From VFMC01 sp050248155 (GTDB lineage Bacteria; Actinomycetota; Acidimicrobiia; Acidimicrobiales; Ilumatobacteraceae), in the NCBI GenBank assembly GCA_050248155.1, contig JBFWSW010000012.1, positions 1-64,000 of the forward strand: a stretch of 64,000 nucleotides of DNA, read 5' to 3'. Every line of letters begins with the position of its first letter. Within the stretch, counting starts at the first letter, position 1. This document shows positions 59,820 to 64,000 of this stretch, piece by piece. Made by a program: the position numbers and the translations under genes. The notes below the pieces were generated by a model. It did not search any database. It was not told the origin of the DNA and saw only the letters and a list, made by a program, of their open reading frames with translations.

Positions 59820-60671
59820 ATGAGCGGAACCAGGAGATCGATGACGCGGACGCGATGGGCCGCGATCGGCGCTGCGATAGCGGTCGCGGTCGGCTCGGGC
59901 GGGCTGATGGCAGCATCGGCCGAGGTCAGTTCCGGCGAGAAGCCCGTCTTCGTGTCGATCACGCCGTGCCGCGTCGCCGACACGCGTCCGACCGAGACGG
60001 TCGGGCCACGCAACACCCCCCTCGGCTCCGACGAGACGTACACGTTGGAGATCCATGGGAGCCACGGGAACTGCGCGATCCCTGCCGATGCTGTCGGCAT
60101 CGCGGTGAACGTGACAGCGGTCTTCCCGACCGGCGCCTCGTTCTTCACGCTGTTCCCCGCTGACGCACCGAGCAGGCCGCTGTCGGCGAACCTCAACTTC
60201 GTCGGCGGGCAGGATCCGGTGTCGAACTCGGCGAGCATTCGTCTGTCGGCCGACGGCCGGGTGTCGATCTACAACCTCGCCGGCTCGGTCCACTTCACGC
60301 TCGACATCACGGGCTACTACGCGAGCCACAACCACAACGACCTGTACTTCACGAAGGCCGAGGTCGACGCTTTGACGCCGGTGGCGGTGATCCACGTGCT
60401 CGCCGACGGGACCCTCGAGTCGGAGGTGCACCGCGCGCCGATCCACAGTCTCCCGTCGGTCGTGAAAGCGTCGACCGGTAGGTACGACGTGACCTTCCCG
60501 GGGATGGTGTTCTTCAACGCCGTCGATGCGGCGACGTGCACATCGGCCGAACCGGCCTTGCGTTTCGTGTCGGTCACCAGCCTCAGCGGCGCGCTTCGTG
60601 TCTTGGTGTTCGACGAGACCGGCGCCGCCGTGGACAGCGGGGTCTACTGCTCGGTGTACGACCTCGATTAG
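59820..60671 (+). CDS. Secreted protein with one LDTR-type module
   Basis: 283 aa; GGGAGG before ATG 59820. N-terminal hydrophobic segment (~12-35) is a signal peptide or anchor. The ~130-aa LDTR-type module runs from RVADTRPTETVG (~55) to FTLDITGYYA, with NVTAVFPTGASFFTLFP and LSANLNFVGGQ inside. A short His/Asn-rich turn (SHNHNDLYF) leads to a ~100-residue C-terminal beta domain with two Cys. Likely exposed on the surface. Followed 63 bp later by a related larger protein. Confidence 0.7.
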   Translation: MSGTRRSMTRTRWAAIGAAIAVAVGSGGLMAASAEVSSGEKPVFVSITPCRVADTRPTETVGPRNTPLGSDETYTLEIHGSHGNCAIPADAVGIAVNVTAVFPTGASFFTLFPADAPSRPLSANLNFVGGQDPVSNSASIRLSADGRVSIYNLAGSVHFTLDITGYYASHNHNDLYFTKAEVDALTPVAVIHVLADGTLESEVHRAPIHSLPSVVKASTGRYDVTFPGMVFFNAVDAATCTSAEPALRFVSVTSLSGALRVLVFDETGAAVDSGVYCSVYDLD

Positions 60672-60734
60672 CGCGACGCGCAGGGTGTGGTTCAACCATG
60701 GCGCTCATCAACGCGTGCTCGCTCACGTGCGGTG

Positions 60735-63224
60735 ATGTCGTTCGGGCGGGTCGGCAGGCAGTTGGTGCTGGGTTTTCTCGGACTTGCAGTCATGCCGATG
60801 GTCGCGGCTGTCGTCCCGCCATCACCCCTCGCCGCAGCTGCCCAGGCCGACATCGATCCGACGTGGCACGGTGGTGCGCCGTTCCGGCTGGGCACCCAGC
60901 AGTACATCGTGCCGGTTGCGCAGGTCGTCGATCCTGACGGCTCGACCTACCTCGTCGGTCGCGGAGAGGCGCCCGGGTTCTTCGGTGGTCTCGTGACCAA
61001 GCTCGACCCCACCGGCAACCTCGACGCGACGTTCGGAGGAACCCGGGCGCTCCACGACTCGAACCTCGACCGCTACCTGGACGAGGTCGGCGGCGCCGCC
61101 CTCCAAGGCGACGGCCTGATCATCGTCGGCCAGACGCAGACCGAGTGGGCCGCGATCAAGGTCGACCAGTCCGGCGGGCTCGATCCGTCGTTCGGGGAGT
61201 CCGGGCGGGTGGTGGTTCCACCGCCCGCCGGCGTGTCCTATGCCCCTGGTGCTCCACCGACGGTGGCGATGCGGCCAGACGGCTCGATCGTGCTCGCCGG
61301 CTATGCCATCAGCCCGACGCTCGGTGTGCGCCTGGTCGTGGGGCTCCTCGATGCGCGGGGTGCTGTCGATCAGACCTTCGGCATCGAAGGAGTTGCATTC
61401 GCGCCCGTGCCCCGGGCTCAGCACGAGATGAACCCGCCAAAGGTCAGAGTCGCCGTCGACTCCGCGGGCCGAGTCGTCGTGGCCTTCGACGAGTCGCCCG
61501 GCCGGCCACTGCTGGCCCGACTGACGGCGACGGGTGCGCCGGACGGATCGTTCGGCGCCGGTGGCGTGGTCGAACGTCCGTCCCGCCCCTGGCTCGCGGT
61601 CTTCTGCAGCACGGACTTCGTGATCGACTCGCTGGATCGGATCATCGTCGCATGCGCGAACGATTCGTCGGACGCGAACGCGGGGATCAGCCGCTACCGA
61701 GCCGATGGCAGCCTCGACACATCGTTCGGTGACAACGGAACCGCGTACGTCCCGCCCGCCGCATCGGGCGTCGGGGTGACCGCGGGCGACGCCGTCGCGC
61801 TCGACGGAGACCGCATCGTCCTCGCGGGCCGGATCGGAGACATCCGGATCACGCCTGACGGCACGGCGGCCCCGACCGACTACGCCGTGTGGCGGTTCAT
61901 GCCGACCGGCCGGCTCGATCGCAGCTTCGGGTCGGGCGGCGGCACGATCCGCTCGGACGACTCCATGCTCGAGAGCGTCGGGCAGATCGACGTGTTGCCC
62001 GACGGTCGGTTGACTGCGCTCGTCGACACCGACGGCATCGGCGGCTACTACGACCCCGACTCGTTCATCGTGCGACTGCACCCTGCGACATCGCCCGCCA
62101 CGCCGTCGATGACGCTGCTCGACGCGCCCCGACGGGTGCTCGACACCCGAATCGGGCTGCCCGAGGGAGCCGGCAAGATCGCGGCCGGTGGTGTGCTGAC
62201 GCTGCCGCTCGCCGGTCGCCCCGGCGTTCCCACCGACGCCGTCGCTGTCGCCGTCAACATGACGGTCACCGAACCCCTGCGCGACGGGTTCCTGACGGTC
62301 TTCCCGTGCGGGCAACCTCGACCGGTCGCTTCGAACGTCAACTACGAGGCCGGCCAGACGATCCCCAACCTCGTGATCGCGAGCCTGGGCACCGACGGAG
62401 CGCTGTGCATCTTCAGCTCGCAGACGACCCACGTGGTCGCCGACGTCACTGCGTCGTACGGGCCGAGCACAGGTCTCCATCCGCTGCCGGCACCGATTCG
62501 GGTGATCGACACGCGGATCGCGCTCGGCTGGCCGGGCGCCGAGAAGATCGGCGGCACCCCGACGAAGGTGCCCCTGCTCCGTCGCTCGGAGATCCCGAAC
62601 TCGACATGGGTCGGCGAAGTCATCGTCAACGTCACGATCACCGAACCCGACGCAGCCGGCTACCTGACGGCCTACCAATGCGGCACACCCGTGCCGGCCA
62701 CTTCCAACCTCAACTTCGTCGCCGGTCAGACGATCTCGAACTTGGTCGCCGTCCGGCTGTCGCCGTTCGTCGCGATCTTCGGACGGCATGGTGTGTGCTT
62801 CGCGTCGAACGTCCCGACGCATCTCGTCGTCGACCTCGAAGCAACCGTCGACATCGGTGCAGTGCACGTGGCGCTCCCGCAATCCACCCGGCTGCTGGAC
62901 ACCCGCGTCGACAACGGTGCTGCGAAGATCGACGGCGGCACCCCGTTCGAGCTCCAGATCGCCGGCCGAGCGAACGTGCAGCCCGACGCAACGGCCGTGG
63001 GCCTGAACATCACCGTCACCGAACCGGACTCGGCCGGCTACCTGACGGTGTACCCGTGCGGCCAACCGACGCCGCTGGCATCGAACCTCAACTTCGTCGC
63101 GGGGCAGACGATCCCGAACTACGTCATCACCGCGCTCGGCGCGAACGGGGCGATCTGCATCTTCTCGAACGTGTCGACGCATGTGATCGCCGATGTCGTG
63201 GAGGCGTCGTACTCAGTCTCCTGA
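60735..63224 (+). CDS. Secreted delta-60-repeat protein with three LDTR modules
   Basis: 829 aa from ATG 60735; signal peptide ends near AAAAQA. Residues ~40-450 are delta-60 repeats built on 'G.LD.SFG..G', which make an extended beta structure. Three LDTR modules follow at ~469 (RVLDTRIGLP), ~590 (RVIDTRIALGW) and ~720 (RLLDTRVDNG), each with SN(L/V)N(F/Y) ... GQTI and a TH(V/L)V(A/I)D-type end with paired Cys. A cell-surface structural or adhesive protein. Shares modules with the 21.5-kb and 59.8-kb proteins. Confidence 0.8.
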   Translation: MSFGRVGRQLVLGFLGLAVMPMVAAVVPPSPLAAAAQADIDPTWHGGAPFRLGTQQYIVPVAQVVDPDGSTYLVGRGEAPGFFGGLVTKLDPTGNLDATFGGTRALHDSNLDRYLDEVGGAALQGDGLIIVGQTQTEWAAIKVDQSGGLDPSFGESGRVVVPPPAGVSYAPGAPPTVAMRPDGSIVLAGYAISPTLGVRLVVGLLDARGAVDQTFGIEGVAFAPVPRAQHEMNPPKVRVAVDSAGRVVVAFDESPGRPLLARLTATGAPDGSFGAGGVVERPSRPWLAVFCSTDFVIDSLDRIIVACANDSSDANAGISRYRADGSLDTSFGDNGTAYVPPAASGVGVTAGDAVALDGDRIVLAGRIGDIRITPDGTAAPTDYAVWRFMPTGRLDRSFGSGGGTIRSDDSMLESVGQIDVLPDGRLTALVDTDGIGGYYDPDSFIVRLHPATSPATPSMTLLDAPRRVLDTRIGLPEGAGKIAAGGVLTLPLAGRPGVPTDAVAVAVNMTVTEPLRDGFLTVFPCGQPRPVASNVNYEAGQTIPNLVIASLGTDGALCIFSSQTTHVVADVTASYGPSTGLHPLPAPIRVIDTRIALGWPGAEKIGGTPTKVPLLRRSEIPNSTWVGEVIVNVTITEPDAAGYLTAYQCGTPVPATSNLNFVAGQTISNLVAVRLSPFVAIFGRHGVCFASNVPTHLVVDLEATVDIGAVHVALPQSTRLLDTRVDNGAAKIDGGTPFELQIAGRANVQPDATAVGLNITVTEPDSAGYLTVYPCGQPTPLASNLNFVAGQTIPNYVITALGANGAICIFSNVSTHVIADVVEASYSVS

Positions 63225-63263
63225 GCTCCGCTCGACGGCGATGGTGCTCAGCAGCTGCGTGCC

Positions 63264-63833
63264 TCAAGCGGTGACTGGCGCGGGTCGGTACCGCACGGCC
63301 ACCGATCCCGAGCGAAATTCATGGCGATCCACGAGCTCGAGCTGGATGCGCTCACGCAGACCGGCCAGCAGGGTCGGTCCGTGTCCGGCGAGGACCGGTT
63401 GCACGACGAACTCGTACTCGTCGATCAGGCCCAGATCTGCCAACGCAAGGGGGAGCGTCACGCCGCCCACGAACAGGCCCTCGCCCGGCTCCTGCTTGAG
63501 CCGCTGGACCGCGCGCTCCAGGTCGCCTCGCAGCAGCTCGGCGTTCCAATCGACGTCGCTCAGCGTGCTCGACACGACGTACTTCTTCGCCCGGTCGATG
63601 GTCTCGGCGAACGGAATGTCCCACTGGCCCATCCAGTCAGGCCATGTGCCCGTGGCAGGCCGCCGCCACGCCGACTCCATCATCTCGTAGGTCACCCGGC
63701 CGAACAGCACGGCATCGGCTCGCTCCATCGCGGCGGTCCAGTAGCGCATCGACTCCTCGTCCGGAGGGAGCCCTGCCTCGTGATGGCAGCATCCGTCGAG
63801 GGTGACGTTGATCGAGTATCGAAGCGGTCTCAT
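63264..63833 (-). CDS. RibD C-terminal / DHFR-like reductase
   Basis: 189 aa from ATG 63833, supported by GGAGGAG upstream. Pattern of the YyaP/YwjB group: RYSINVTLDGCCHHE, DAVLFGRVTYEMMESAW, KKYVVSSTLSDVDWNAELL and GLFVGGVTLPLALADLGLID. Binds NADPH and reduces an unknown pteridine or pyrimidine-like substrate. Distinct from true FolA and RibD. Convergent with the delta-60 gene. Confidence 0.9.
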   Translation of the reverse strand: MRPLRYSINVTLDGCCHHEAGLPPDEESMRYWTAAMERADAVLFGRVTYEMMESAWRRPATGTWPDWMGQWDIPFAETIDRAKKYVVSSTLSDVDWNAELLRGDLERAVQRLKQEPGEGLFVGGVTLPLALADLGLIDEYEFVVQPVLAGHGPTLLAGLRERIQLELVDRHEFRSGSVAVRYRPAPVTA

Positions 63834-63869
63834 CCGGTTGCTCCTCCCACGGCGCTCGCCATGTGTCAC

Positions 63870-64000
63870 CGGACCGTAGTCAGGCGACGTGCCGAGCTGG
63901 GCGACGCTCGTGATGGCGGGTGGCTGTCGGGTGCGCGCGATCGGTCGCGCCGCGCTGGTTCACTGTGGCAGTGCCAGCTGATGTCTTCGCAGGAGAGATC
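63870..64000. other. Upstream region of the reductase gene, right edge
   Basis: 131 bp. It must hold the promoter of the minus-strand reductase gene. A small perfect hairpin GCGCGA-TCGG-TCGCGC (63935-63950) is present. Near the edge, GTG codons start a rightward open frame (VPADVFAGEI from 63972), which may be the beginning of another gene cut by the window; this cannot be decided here. Confidence 0.35.

Overview
The window is high-GC DNA with many GTG starts, 4-bp start/stop overlaps (GTGA, ATGA, TGATG) and gene families typical of Actinobacteria: DUF501, non-discriminating-type gltX beside tRNA-Gln, a YtrA-like GntR/ABC operon, a WYL regulator, LPXTG and Thr/Pro-rich surface proteins. Three large secreted proteins share a repeated 'LDTRIG ... 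ADVTGYF' module. Together these suggest an Acidimicrobiia-like actinobacterium, perhaps near Ilumatobacter. That placement is inference; no rRNA is present.

Layout. 0-12 kb is chromosomal backbone: a partial VOC protein, a PAQR/MpaB pair, a secreted RCC1 propeller, DUF2237, a VIT-type transporter, a short-form NAD-glutamate dehydrogenase, gltX with a YdcF-like protein, a luciferase-like oxidoreductase, then tRNA-Gln(CUG) and tRNA-Glu(CUC). 12.33-19.54 kb is an integrated element: the last 55 bp of the tRNA-Glu gene are repeated exactly at 19483-19537. Between the copies lie a replication-initiator-like protein with a nested inverted repeat in its gene, a small protein, a PD-(D/E)XK-type nuclease, a membrane protein, an AT-richer TIGR02391/HEPN-like protein and a tyrosine recombinase. 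No transfer genes are seen. The nuclease/membrane/HEPN genes look like cargo and are the best candidate for a new (possibly anti-phage) system.

19.6-34.3 kb returns to backbone: a hypothetical protein, a WYL regulator with a clear operator and divergent 45-aa ORF, an LDTR/PD40 surface protein, a Thr-rich lipoprotein, a GntR-ABC operon, a GGDEF-EAL protein, GMC oxidoreductase, PPK2, agmatinase and M20 peptidase. 34.3-43.1 kb is a nucleoside cluster: upp, add, a PhyH-family dioxygenase, queF and a four-gene BmpA-type ABC importer whose lipoprotein gene is followed by a strong intrinsic terminator, so solute-binding protein is probably made in excess of transporter.

43.1-64 kb holds an SGNH hydrolase, an LPXTG protein, two crotonases, a GNAT / short Ppx-GppA-like / DUF501 run, CoxG and MocA-like genes, an NlpC/P60 hydrolase, a dienelactone hydrolase, a cyclase, a two-component system divergent from a membrane protein, a SCO6745-type protein divergent from a DUF1059/DUF1801/TetR run across a concentric palindrome, a second luciferase-like enzyme, two more LDTR surface proteins and a RibD/DHFR-like reductase.

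Outside genes, a 90-bp element with 9-bp inverted ends occurs twice, both times between convergent genes, and a different palindromic repeat pair sits between add and upp.
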